DNA of 7,494 bases from Pseudomonadota bacterium (GCA_015222965.1 JADFWF010000314.1:1-7494); one strand, 5' to 3'; counted from the first letter of the stretch, positions 1 to 5,508 are shown. Numbers and translations: made by a program. The notes: a model not told the origin generated them from the sequence alone.

Positions 1-3
1 AGG

Positions 4-9
4 CTCCTT
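4..9 (-). promoter_or_regulatory. Ribosome-binding site of a leftward gene starting outside the window
   Basis: On the minus strand, just beyond the T-tract that ends the 4.5S RNA, the sequence AAGGAG appears a few bases from the window edge. This is a strong Shine-Dalgarno sequence whose start codon would lie off the left end. In several gammaproteobacteria ffs sits immediately upstream of dnaX, so dnaX is a reasonable guess. That identity is inferred from known context and not visible here. Confidence 0.4.
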
Positions 10-25
10 AATTAGAAAAAAATAA

Positions 26-140
26 GGTGGTAACCCGCCCCAGCCACACCTCGGCACCCGAGATCACCGCTACCGTTGCTTCCTTCCGGACCTGGCGGAG
101 TTCACAGCTTATCGTCGCGAGGGAACCAGAACGGATCACC
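26..140 (-). ncRNA. ffs: 4.5S RNA, bacterial signal recognition particle RNA
   Basis: This is the RNA core of the signal recognition particle. It binds Ffh and helps target nascent inner-membrane proteins to FtsY and the translocon. The minus strand carries the near-invariant SRP domain IV sequence CCAGGTCCGGAAGGAAGCA at about 77-95, which forms the Ffh-binding asymmetric loop and GGAA tetraloop. The ends pair as expected: GGTGATCCG (140-132) can pair with CGGGTTACC (37-29) through nine pairs including G-U wobbles. The length of about 115 nt matches the short 4.5S type without an Alu domain. A run of seven T follows the 3' end (minus strand, 22-16) and probably ends transcription. End points are set by the terminal helix; the primary transcript probably starts a few bases further upstream, near 145. 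A 62-codon open frame on the opposite strand is a shadow of this RNA. Confidence 0.93.
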
Positions 141-152
141 ATAACGACGCGC

Positions 153-181
153 ATTATACATAAAAAGAAGTCTTTGGTCGT
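153..181 (-). promoter_or_regulatory. Sigma-70 type promoter of ffs
   Basis: On the minus strand a perfect -10 hexamer TATAAT lies at 158-153, about 7-10 bases before the likely RNA start. It is followed by the GC-rich discriminator GCGCG, a feature typical of stable-RNA promoters under growth-rate or stringent control. The hexamer 17 bp upstream, ACGACC at 181-176, is only a weak -35 match and lies within the heptamer repeat. The -10 call is firm; the -35 is uncertain. Confidence 0.65.
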
Positions 182-240
182 TGGTCATTTGTCATTCATC
201 GGTTTTGACCAATGACCATCGACAAATGACCAACGACCTC
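171..240. repeat. Inverted heptamer array between the ffs and hemC promoters
   Basis: The spacer contains two arms that are perfect reverse complements over 18 bp: GGTCGTTGGTCATTTGTC at 176-193 and its complement at 221-238, separated by 27 bp. Each arm reads outward as degenerate 7-bp units. On the plus strand these are TGACCAA, TGACCAT, CGACAAA, TGACCAA and CGACCTC (206-240). On the minus strand they are CGATGAA, TGACAAA, TGACCAA, CGACCAA and AGACTTC (202-168). The arrangement resembles the heptanucleotide short tandem repeats known from cyanobacteria and Beggiatoaceae, although the unit sequence differs. It could form a cruciform, or act as a binding platform serving both promoters; neither role is shown by the sequence. 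Confidence 0.85.
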
Positions 241-256
241 TTTTTTAACGTATAAT
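226..256 (+). promoter_or_regulatory. Promoter of hemC
   Basis: TATAAT at 251-256 is a perfect -10 hexamer followed by GCGCC. The best -35 candidate is ATGACC at 226-231, a 4/6 match with a long 19-bp spacer. Transcription would start near 263, giving a leader of about 37 nt. The block GTATAATGCGC (250-260) is the exact mirror of the same 11 bp at the ffs promoter (159-149), so the two genes have matched divergent -10 and discriminator elements. Confidence 0.6.
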
Positions 257-282
257 GCGCCATTAAATTTATCAAACACAAA

Positions 283-300
283 ATGCCCGACCCTCTCTGA
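283..300 (+). CDS. Possible five-codon leader peptide coupled to hemC
   Basis: ATG at 283 opens a five-codon frame (MPDPL) whose TGA at 298-300 overlaps the hemC start in the arrangement TGATG. hemC has no Shine-Dalgarno sequence of its own, so termination-reinitiation could supply its ribosomes. The mini-ORF also lacks a clear ribosome-binding site, so this may be chance. Confidence 0.25.
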   Translation: MPDPL

Positions 301-1232
301 TGAAATCAACACTACGCATTGCGACCCGAAAAAGCCCGCTGGCACTATGGCAGGCTGAACATGTTAAAACACGTCTGATGGAAGCTCACGAAGGCCTCGA
401 TGTCGAACTGGTTACCTTCACCACCAAAGGTGACAAAATCCTCGATACCCCGCTGGCAAAAATCGGCGGCAAAGGCCTTTTTGTCAAAGAACTCGAAGTA
501 GCGATGCTCGAAGGCAAAGCCGATATCGCCGCCCATTCGATCAAAGATGTACCCATGAATTTTCCAGAAGGCCTATTTCTTTCGACCATCCTGGAACGTG
601 AAGAACCCTGCGATGCGTTTGTTTCGAACACTATCGACAGCATACAAAATTTGCCACAGGGCGCTACCGTCGGCACCTGCAGCTTACGCAGGATATCTCA
701 GCTTTTAAGTAAACGGCCGGACATAAAAATCAAGGATTTACGCGGCAACGTCAACTCCAGATTAAAAAAACTAGATAACGGTGACTATGACGCAATCATC
801 CTTGCCTGCGCCGGGCTGGTTCGACTGGATATGGAAAAACGCATAAAACAGCGTATTTCTTCCTCATGGATATTACCCGCCGTCGGCCAGGGAGCCGTTG
901 GCCTGGAAGCCCGTGAAGGTGACGATGAAATACTCGAGCTGATTTCAGTACTGCACCACGATGACACTGCCGACCGCGTTACTGCAGAACGAGCATTAAA
1001 TAAAGGTCTCGAAGGCGGCTGCCAGGTACCTATTGCCAGCTATGCGATACTTGATGGCGACACACTGCATCTGCAGGCACTAGTCGGCGAACCCGATGGC
1101 AGCAGAATTATTCAAAGCGACATCAGCGGGCATCGCAGTGATGCTGAACAACTCGGCGGAAAGCTGGCCGATGATTTATTGTCTCAGGGTGCAAAAGAAA
1201 TTTTGGATAAGCTGTATAAAGCTGAAAAATAA
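300..1232 (+). CDS. hemC: Porphobilinogen deaminase (hydroxymethylbilane synthase)
   Basis: This cytosolic enzyme of tetrapyrrole synthesis joins four porphobilinogen molecules into hydroxymethylbilane, which HemD then closes to uroporphyrinogen III. The 310-residue product has the usual family length and N-terminus ([15 protein letters not shown], residues 6-20). Catalytic Asp83 lies in HSIKDVP. The substrate-binding arginines are in CSLRR (127-131) and [10 protein letters not shown] (146-155). [10 protein letters not shown] follows at 196-205. Cys241 in the GGCQVPI motif is the attachment point for the dipyrromethane cofactor. ATG 300 is the only start that preserves the complete N-terminus, and no Shine-Dalgarno is visible upstream. 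In many gammaproteobacteria hemD follows hemC directly; here the next gene is a tRNA, so hemC appears to be expressed alone from the promoter shared back-to-back with ffs. Confidence 0.98.
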   Translation: MKSTLRIATRKSPLALWQAEHVKTRLMEAHEGLDVELVTFTTKGDKILDTPLAKIGGKGLFVKELEVAMLEGKADIAAHSIKDVPMNFPEGLFLSTILEREEPCDAFVSNTIDSIQNLPQGATVGTCSLRRISQLLSKRPDIKIKDLRGNVNSRLKKLDNGDYDAIILACAGLVRLDMEKRIKQRISSSWILPAVGQGAVGLEAREGDDEILELISVLHHDDTADRVTAERALNKGLEGGCQVPIASYAILDGDTLHLQALVGEPDGSRIIQSDISGHRSDAEQLGGKLADDLLSQGAKEILDKLYKAEK

Positions 1233-1261
1233 AAAAATTGTAGAAAGGTGTCCTGGTGATT

Positions 1262-1348
1262 GACTAAAATCGTCAGGAACGATTTTGAACATAATCGATG
1301 TTTTTCCGATTATGGCCCCGAAGAGGTGAGGCACACGATGTACCGAAT
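1262..1348 (+). repeat. Multi-hairpin intergenic repeat, copy A
   Basis: This element has a hairpin with stems AAAATCGT (1266-1273) and ACGATTTT (1279-1286) around loop CAGGA. A second hairpin follows with stems CATAATCG (1290-1297) and CGATTATG (1307-1314). After that come GGCCCCGAAGAGGTGAG and a GATGTA..CGAAT block. The same order of blocks (GACTAAAAT, ATTTTGAACAT, GTTTTT, ATGGCCC, GAAG, GGTGAG, GATGTA, CGAAT) recurs in reverse orientation at 1603-1681. Stem sequences differ between copies while staying paired, which indicates selection on structure or palindrome-specific spread. The first hairpin might also slow transcription leaving hemC, but it lacks a proper T-tract. Confidence 0.7.
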
Positions 1349-1369
1349 CACGAGCATGCGACGTACGAC

Positions 1370-1399
1370 TTGGTTCATAAAACACAGAAATATTAGATA
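1370..1399 (+). promoter_or_regulatory. Possible promoter of tRNA-Ser
   Basis: TTGGTT at 1370-1375 and TAGATA at 1394-1399 are separated by 18 bp and would start transcription about 15 bases before the mature tRNA. Both hexamers are imperfect, and no better promoter was seen in the hemC-tRNA gap. Confidence 0.3.
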
Positions 1400-1421
1400 A
1401 CGTTACAAATTACAGACTTAT

Positions 1422-1509
1422 AGAGAGGTGTCCGAGTGGTTGAAGGAGCACGCCTGGAAAGTGTGTAGACCGAAAGGTCTCGTGGGTTCGAATCCCATCC
1501 TCTCTGCCA
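1422..1509 (+). tRNA. tRNA-Ser, anticodon GGA
   Basis: This 88-nt class II tRNA folds completely. The acceptor stem pairs AGAGAGG (1422-1428) with CCTCTCT (1499-1505), followed by discriminator G and an encoded CCA (1507-1509). The anticodon stem CACGC/GTGTG encloses CTGGAAA, with anticodon GGA at 1456-1458 reading UCC and UCU codons. The long variable arm typical of tRNA-Ser is formed by AGACC, loop GAAA and GGTCT. The T arm carries GGGTTCGAATCCC. The gene is followed at once by a strong terminator and appears to be a single-gene transcript. Confidence 0.97.
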
Positions 1510-1572
1510 CATAAAAAAGCCCCTTTTCGGGGCTTTTTTATGTGGCAGAGAGGATGATTTGGATTGGAACCC
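1496..1572. repeat. Perfect 28-bp inverted repeat including the tRNA-Ser 3' end
   Basis: Bases 1496-1523 (the last 14 bases of the tRNA plus the left terminator arm) are exactly reverse-complementary to 1529-1556 with only 5 bases between. Beyond that, GGATTGGAACCC at 1561-1572 matches the reverse complement of the T-arm sequence with one mismatch and a short insertion. The DNA to the right of the terminator therefore holds an inverted partial copy of about 40 bases of the tRNA gene tail. It has no 5' half and cannot make a tRNA. Confidence 0.9.
1513..1539 (+). terminator. Rho-independent terminator of tRNA-Ser, likely bidirectional
   Basis: GCCCC (1519-1523), loop TTTTC and GGGGC (1529-1533) form a GC-rich stem. 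Six A precede it and six T follow it, so it should work on both strands. It begins 4 bases after the encoded CCA. The stem continues outward far beyond a normal terminator because of the inverted tRNA-tail copy. Confidence 0.9.
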
Positions 1573-1579
1573 TGTTCAA

Positions 1580-1602
1580 AAAAATTGTCAGGAACAATTT
1601 TT
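1580..1602. repeat. CAGGA-loop hairpin related to the first hairpin of copy A
   Basis: AAAAATTGT (1580-1588), loop CAGGA (1589-1593) and ACAATTTTT (1594-1602) form a perfect 9-bp stem. Read on the plus strand, the loop and layout match the hairpin at 1266-1286, with a C-to-T/G-to-A change that keeps the stem paired. It abuts the inverted element at 1603-1681. Confidence 0.75.
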
Positions 1603-1681
1603 ATTCGCTACATCCCTGTAGCTCACCCTTCGGGCCATCACAAAAACGTGATGTTCAAAATTAATCCAGTCAATTTTAGTC
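1603..1681 (-). repeat. Multi-hairpin intergenic repeat, copy B
   Basis: Read on the minus strand, this copy shares the block order of copy A: GACTAAAAT, ATTTTGAACAT, GTTTTT, ATGGCCC, GAAG, GGTGAG, GATGTA, CGAAT. Its hairpins are GCTACA/TGTAGC (1607-1612 and 1617-1622), CCC-TTC-GGG (1626-1634), CATCAC/GTGATG (1636-1641 and 1648-1653) and AAAATT/AATTTT (1657-1662 and 1672-1677). Paired stems differ in sequence from copy A. The two copies flank tRNA-Ser in opposite orientation. Confidence 0.7.
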
Positions 1682-1685
1682 ACGA

Positions 1686-1737
1686 CCCATGCCTTTCAAT
1701 GGGGAGCCCGTAGGGTCAGGTACAAGAATGTACCTGA
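1686..1737. repeat. Further hairpins continuing the copy B train
   Basis: CCCAT (1686-1690) pairs with ATGGG (1699-1703). A mini-palindrome CCC-GTA-GGG lies at 1707-1715. TCAGGTAC (1716-1723) pairs with GTACCTGA (1730-1737) around a 6-base loop. The alternation of a large hairpin and a CCC-NNN-GGG linker repeats the pattern in copy B, so this is probably another module of the same element. Nothing else recognisable was seen between 1738 and 1811. Confidence 0.6.
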
Positions 1738-1811
1738 TAATCCCTTATATCACATCGATGACAGAATCTTTTGCCTTCCCCTAAAAAATCAACCTGACAA
1801 GCACCCACGGC

Positions 1812-1976
1812 TTACGATACAGGCTCACATTCCATCGATTCCAGCAACTCTTCTGCATTAGCTACTTTTTTCTTCAGGTCATCTATCATGCCGATAATAA
1901 CTTCTGCCGTTTGCGGATCTATGTAAATTTTACCGGTCGATTCAGTATTAATAATTTCTAAAACACTTTTGTTCAT
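1812..1976 (-). CDS. Small hypothetical protein, 54 residues
   Basis: I do not recognise this protein. The ATG at 1976 is preferred over the GTG that would extend the frame to 2021, because the extension runs through a hairpin and no ribosome-binding site supports it. Upstream of the ATG only GGAATGAG gives weak Shine-Dalgarno potential. The product begins MNKSVLEIINTESTGKIYID. It then has a segment (about residues 30-48, IDDLKKKVANAEELLESME) with hydrophobic heptad spacing typical of a short coiled coil. There is no signal peptide or membrane segment. The plausible amino-acid composition favours a real gene, but its length and isolated position leave doubt. Confidence 0.45.
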   Translation of the reverse strand: MNKSVLEIINTESTGKIYIDPQTAEVIIGMIDDLKKKVANAEELLESMECEPVS

Positions 1977-2334
1977 AATCTCATTCCATGCACATAAAAT
2001 TTGCATCTCAGGGAGGTCCACCCCTGAGGTTTCACTTGAATTCCATTACCAGCAGACAGACTGCCCCTGGTCGGTAGCTACAATATTACAGGCAGACTCA
2101 TTCTATTTATGTAGGGATTTTCTGATAAGAGTATCAGACATTTCCGCTTTGATAGATAAGATGATAGCCACAGCGGTTAGTACTAATGGCCTAGCATAAA
2201 TACAACGCTAACACGAGCCTTCAGGGTCAGGGACAATGGTACGACTGGCACCCCCTCCACCGCTGGTCAATGATACATATCAGCCAAACGTACAGGTTTA
2301 CCTACACAAGTGTAAGTAGTAAAGTTCAATCACC
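1977..2334. other. Intergenic stretch with little recognisable content
   Basis: This holds a hairpin, CTCAGGG (2007-2013) with CCCTGAG (2022-2028), just upstream of the small leftward ORF, and a tandem TCAGGG pair at 2221-2232. A 27-codon frame at 2236-2319 (starting MVRLAPPPPLVNDTYQPN) follows purine-rich TCAGGGTCAGGGAC. It ends 15 bases before the next ORF and could be a tiny gene or a remnant, but support is weak. An open frame from 1969 to 2199 on the plus strand overlaps the start of the leftward ORF and looks non-coding. I see no RNA gene or mobile element here. Confidence 0.5.
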
Positions 2335-2580
2335 ATGGCAGAAGATCACTACAAGCTGAGAGATAAATCGGATGCTGATCTGCATGACTGGTTATGTGAA
2401 CAGGAAACGGGCACGGCAGAATATAATTCGGGCATTCTGGAATCAATGCGTAGAGTTGCAATCCTTGAAGAAGCCCTGGAAAAAAATGAAGAACCGGTCA
2501 GAAAGCGAGAGTTGATCGCAGCAACTCTCGCTATTTTATCAATTATCCTGATTATCGCTGCCATCGTATATTCGTTTTAA
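2335..2580 (+). CDS. Small protein with C-terminal membrane anchor
   Basis: This 81-residue product is not recognised. Residues 1-57 are polar, rich in Glu and Asp, and probably helical. RKRE near 56-59 is followed by about 20 hydrophobic residues (Ile, Leu, Ala) to the C-terminus, ending VYSF. This predicts a tail-anchored inner-membrane protein with the acidic part in the cytoplasm, by the positive-inside rule. The Shine-Dalgarno is poor: GTAAAG lies about 11 bases before the ATG. The stop is 43 bases before bioA on the same strand, so the two could be co-transcribed, although bioA has a -10-like hexamer of its own. No link with biotin synthesis is visible. Confidence 0.6.
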   Translation: MAEDHYKLRDKSDADLHDWLCEQETGTAEYNSGILESMRRVAILEEALEKNEEPVRKRELIAATLAILSIILIIAAIVYSF

Positions 2581-2616
2581 CAGGCCATACAAAAGCCTCA
2601 GCAGATACAGAAAAAC

Positions 2617-2622
2617 TATAAT
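2617..2622 (+). promoter_or_regulatory. -10-like hexamer directly before the bioA start
   Basis: TATAAT lies one base before the bioA ATG, where a Shine-Dalgarno would be expected; none is present. If it is used as a -10, transcription would start near 2629, downstream of the first ATG and about 7 bases before the second in-frame ATG at 2636. The mRNA would then be almost leaderless. No good -35 was seen, so this may be coincidence. Confidence 0.25.
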
Positions 2623-2623
2623 C

Positions 2624-3937
2624 ATGCCAACACCGATGTCAGCTACAACCGACACAAGCTCTACGCTGGAAGACGATAGAGAGCACATCTGGCACCCCTA
2701 CAGCTCAACCCACTCTGACACCCCTGTTTTCGCCGTAAAATCCGCTAGTGGAACACACCTGACTCTGGAGAATGGAAAGCAGCTGATCGATGGCATGTCC
2801 TCCTGGTGGTGCGCTATACACGGCTATAACGTTCCTGAATTAAACCATGCCATCAAACAGCAGCTAGACAGCATGGCGCATGTCATGTTTGGCGGCCTCA
2901 CTCATAAACCCGCCGTTGAACTATGTAAAAAGCTGGTCGAGATCACCCCTGAAAAACTTGAAACCGTTTTTCTTGCCGACTCTGGCTCAGTCTCAGTCGA
3001 GATCGCCATGAAAATGGCCGTGCAATACTGGCAGGCCAGAAAACGGCCTGACAAACAAAAATTTATCAGTTTAAGAAGCGGTTATCATGGCGACACTTTA
3101 GGCGCCATGTCTGTATGTGACCCGGTAACCGGCATGCATACTTTGTTCTCTGACATGCTGATGAAAAACTATTTCGCGCCCTCACCGACATGTGCCTTTG
3201 GCGAGCCATGCCTTGATGAAGATCTTGCTGATTTAAAAGCACTATTAGGATCACACCATGGTTCAGTCGCTGCACTTATTTTGGAACCGGTAGTACAGGG
3301 TGCTGGCGGCATGAAATTCTATTCTGCCGACTACCTAAAACAAGCTAAGACCTTATGTGAGCAATATGATGTTTTACTGATCGCCGATGAGATAGCCACC
3401 GGTTTTGGTCGCAGCGGAAAATTATTTGGCTGTGAACACGCCGGTATTTCTCCGGACATCATGTGTGTTGGCAAATCATTAACCGGTGGTTATATGACAT
3501 TGGCGGCGACACTGTGCAGCAGAGAGATAAGCGATGCCATCAGCAACAACCCGCCCTACGCCTTCATGCATGGCCCGACATTTATGGGTAACCCGCTGGC
3601 CTGCAGCGTCGCGCTTGAAAGTATCCGCTTATTACAGGAATCAGACTGGAAAAATAATGTTCAACAGATTGAACGCTGGCTAAAAAACGGACTCGAAATA
3701 TGCAAGCAGTTTGATGATGTTTCAGATATCCGCGTATTAGGTGCAATAGGCGTTATCGAATTAAAACAGGCGGTAAATATGCCGAGAATCCAACAGGCTT
3801 TTGTTGATGAAGGCGTGTGGATTCGCCCTTTCGGCAAGCTCATCTACATCATGCCACCCTATGTTATAAAAGAAGATGAATTAAATGCCTTATGCAACGC
3901 TATATTCAAAGTACTTAACGATGGAAAGCACCGGTGA
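2624..3937 (+). CDS. bioA: Adenosylmethionine-8-amino-7-oxononanoate aminotransferase
   Basis: This PLP enzyme of biotin synthesis converts 8-amino-7-oxononanoate (KAPA) to 7,8-diaminononanoate, using S-adenosylmethionine as amino donor. The 437-residue product is a full-length class III aminotransferase. BioA-specific signatures are HIWHPYSS (residues 21-28), GMSSWWCAIHGYN (57-69), GSVSVEIAMK (121-130) and GYHGDT (153-158). The PLP-binding Asp255 lies in ADEIATGFGR and the Schiff-base Lys284 in GKSLTGG. HGPTFMGNPLAC (316-327) and Arg401 in RPFGKLIYIMPPY complete the active site and distinguish BioA from ornithine- or GABA-type relatives. The start could instead be Met5 (2636); there is no Shine-Dalgarno before either. 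Unlike the common bioA-bioBFCD arrangement, no other biotin gene is nearby, and no clear BirA operator was seen. Confidence 0.97.
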   Translation: MPTPMSATTDTSSTLEDDREHIWHPYSSTHSDTPVFAVKSASGTHLTLENGKQLIDGMSSWWCAIHGYNVPELNHAIKQQLDSMAHVMFGGLTHKPAVELCKKLVEITPEKLETVFLADSGSVSVEIAMKMAVQYWQARKRPDKQKFISLRSGYHGDTLGAMSVCDPVTGMHTLFSDMLMKNYFAPSPTCAFGEPCLDEDLADLKALLGSHHGSVAALILEPVVQGAGGMKFYSADYLKQAKTLCEQYDVLLIADEIATGFGRSGKLFGCEHAGISPDIMCVGKSLTGGYMTLAATLCSREISDAISNNPPYAFMHGPTFMGNPLACSVALESIRLLQESDWKNNVQQIERWLKNGLEICKQFDDVSDIRVLGAIGVIELKQAVNMPRIQQAFVDEGVWIRPFGKLIYIMPPYVIKEDELNALCNAIFKVLNDGKHR

Positions 3938-3942
3938 TTTCC

Positions 3943-3993
3943 TATAATCTTTATATGGCCTTACTGGCACAACATGAACTTTATTCATCAGGA
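3943..3993 (+). promoter_or_regulatory. Possible promoter -10 and ribosome-binding site of mltF
   Basis: TATAAT at 3943-3948 is a perfect -10 hexamer but has no convincing -35. AGGA at 3990-3993 is a Shine-Dalgarno core lying 8 bases before ATC at 4002. This spacing is what points to 4002 as the mltF initiation codon despite its being ATC. Confidence 0.4.
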
Positions 3994-4001
3994 ATATAAC
4001 C

Positions 4002-5435
4002 ATCGAAGTTAAAAAATCGCTCTGCCGCCCTCTATTCCTTTCCCTCGCGGTTGTTATTGCGTGCATTATTTTTGTCTTTAATTATCTTCCAAAACTTGGC
4101 AGCGCATCATTAGTTGAACAGATCAAAGAAGATGGCCAGCTCATCGTCGTCACACGCAACAGCCCGACTACCTATTACGAAGATGCGGATGGTCCTGCCG
4201 GCCTTGAGTACCAGATGGCAAAGATGTTTGCCGATGAGCTAGGTGTCGAACTGACCCTGCTGATACCAGATTCATTCGATGACCTGCTCGAGCAGATTAC
4301 CAGCAACCAGGTACATATTGCGGCTGCAGGATTAACCATCACCAAAAACCGTGAAGAAATATTTCAATTTGGCCCTGCCTATCAGGAAATTACCGAACAG
4401 CTGGTTTATAACATCGCCAATAAACGCCCGAAGAATATGAAAAAACTTGACGGCACGCTCGAAGTCGTCGCTAACTCAAGCCATGAAGAAAGGTTAAAGT
4501 ATCTAACAGATGTCATCCCGAATCTAAGCTGGAAAGCAAATCATAAAATGGAGAGTGAGGAGCTGTTACAGATGGTGTCTGACAACATCATCGAACACAC
4601 CATCGCTGACTCTAACGAACTGTCATTAAACCAGCGCTTCCTGATTAATTTACGTGTCGCTTTTGATGTCAGCGAACCTCAGTTACTGGCCTGGGCCATG
4701 CCGAAAACAGACGATAAAAGTCTATACCGTGAAGTGCAAAAATTCTTCAAGAAGATAAAAGAAAACGGCGAACTAACACGTTTGATCGAGCGCAATTACG
4801 GCCACGTAGATGACTTTGATTACGTTGGCACTAAAATATTTATGCGCCACATAGAAACCAGGCTTCCTGCCTATCAGGATTTTTTCGAAGAAGCAGCCGA
4901 ACAGCATGATGTGGACTGGCGGCTGATCGCAGCAATGGGGTATCAGGAATCACACTGGAACCCGGATGCGGTATCACCCACCGGCGTACGCGGCATCATG
5001 ATGCTGACATTAAAAACGGCAAAAGACATGGGAATAAAAAACCGCCTGGACCCTGAATCCAGTATTTCAGGCGGTACCAAGTACTATAAAAAAACCCTGG
5101 GACGTATCGATAAAGATATCACTGAACCCGATAACCTGTGGATGGCCATGGCGGCATACAATGTCGGTTTTTATCATCTGGAAGATGCCAGGATCATTAC
5201 TCGCAAGCTGAAAAAAAACCCGAATCGATGGATCGATGTTAAGGAATCACTGCCGCTGCTGGCAAAGAGAAAATGGTATAAACAAACCCGTTATGGTTAT
5301 GCGCGTGGCTGGGAACCGGTACGCTATGTCGAGAATATTCGCAGTTACTACGATATCCTGAAGTGGGTTGATGATGGCCGCATCGAACTCACGCCGGTAC
5401 CGGAGGAATTTTTAAAGATACCCAACAGTTTGTAA
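4002..5435 (+). CDS. mltF: Membrane-bound lytic murein transglycosylase F, no standard start codon
   Basis: MltF cleaves the glycan strand of peptidoglycan at the periplasmic face with formation of a 1,6-anhydro end, in cell-wall turnover. From the proposed start the product has 477 residues. A basic, hydrophobic N-terminal anchor spans about residues 4-27. A solute-binding-protein (SBP_bac_3) domain covers roughly 42-270. After the linker DDFDYV, a C-terminal SLT lysozyme-like domain covers about 295-430. It contains catalytic Glu316 in YQESHW, then SPTGVRGIMMLT, AAYNVGFYHLEDAR and YGYARGWEPVRYVENIR. The catalytic position agrees with Glu314 in E. coli MltF. The first in-frame ATG, at 4215, would remove the anchor and the first part of the regulatory domain, so it cannot be the normal start. 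Between the in-frame stop at 3975 and 4215 there is no ATG, GTG or TTG. The best candidate is ATC at 4002, 8 bases after AGGA. The C-terminal tail is shorter than in E. coli (518 residues). Confidence 0.9.
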   Translation: MEVKKSLCRPLFLSLAVVIACIIFVFNYLPKLGSASLVEQIKEDGQLIVVTRNSPTTYYEDADGPAGLEYQMAKMFADELGVELTLLIPDSFDDLLEQITSNQVHIAAAGLTITKNREEIFQFGPAYQEITEQLVYNIANKRPKNMKKLDGTLEVVANSSHEERLKYLTDVIPNLSWKANHKMESEELLQMVSDNIIEHTIADSNELSLNQRFLINLRVAFDVSEPQLLAWAMPKTDDKSLYREVQKFFKKIKENGELTRLIERNYGHVDDFDYVGTKIFMRHIETRLPAYQDFFEEAAEQHDVDWRLIAAMGYQESHWNPDAVSPTGVRGIMMLTLKTAKDMGIKNRLDPESSISGGTKYYKKTLGRIDKDITEPDNLWMAMAAYNVGFYHLEDARIITRKLKKNPNRWIDVKESLPLLAKRKWYKQTRYGYARGWEPVRYVENIRSYYDILKWVDDGRIELTPVPEEFLKIPNSL

Positions 5436-5452
5436 TATGCCTGTATTCAGGA

Positions 5453-5508
5453 TGACATATTTAAGGCAGGGATTTAAGGACAGGGCCTGGCAGAATATGT
5501 CAGTTTTT
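5453..5508 (+). terminator. Possible terminator between convergent mltF and the cheR-like gene
   Basis: TGACATATT (5453-5461) and AATATGTCA (5494-5502) are perfect 9-bp arms, followed by GTTTTT. The 32-base interval contains GC-rich partly pairing sequence. The right arm includes the stop codon of the opposing gene. The stem base is AT-rich and the loop is long, so termination strength is uncertain. Confidence 0.4.

Noticed and set aside
27..215. 62-codon plus-strand ORF at the left end
   Set aside because: It lies antisense to the 4.5S RNA gene and its promoter, which fully explain the sequence.
345..967. Several minus-strand ORFs inside hemC
   Set aside because: They are frame shadows of hemC, whose catalytic motifs are all intact.
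1969..2199. 76-codon plus-strand ORF
   Set aside because: It overlaps the start of the more plausible leftward ORF, has no ribosome-binding site and gives an unrecognisable product; at most a decayed remnant.
1422..2330. Integrative element inserted at tRNA-Ser
   Set aside because: The tRNA-tail copy is inverted and only a few bases away, not a distant direct repeat, and no integrase or phage gene is present.
4215..5435. mltF starting at ATG 4215
   Set aside because: This would delete the membrane anchor and the first strand and helix of the binding domain that are clearly encoded upstream in the same frame.
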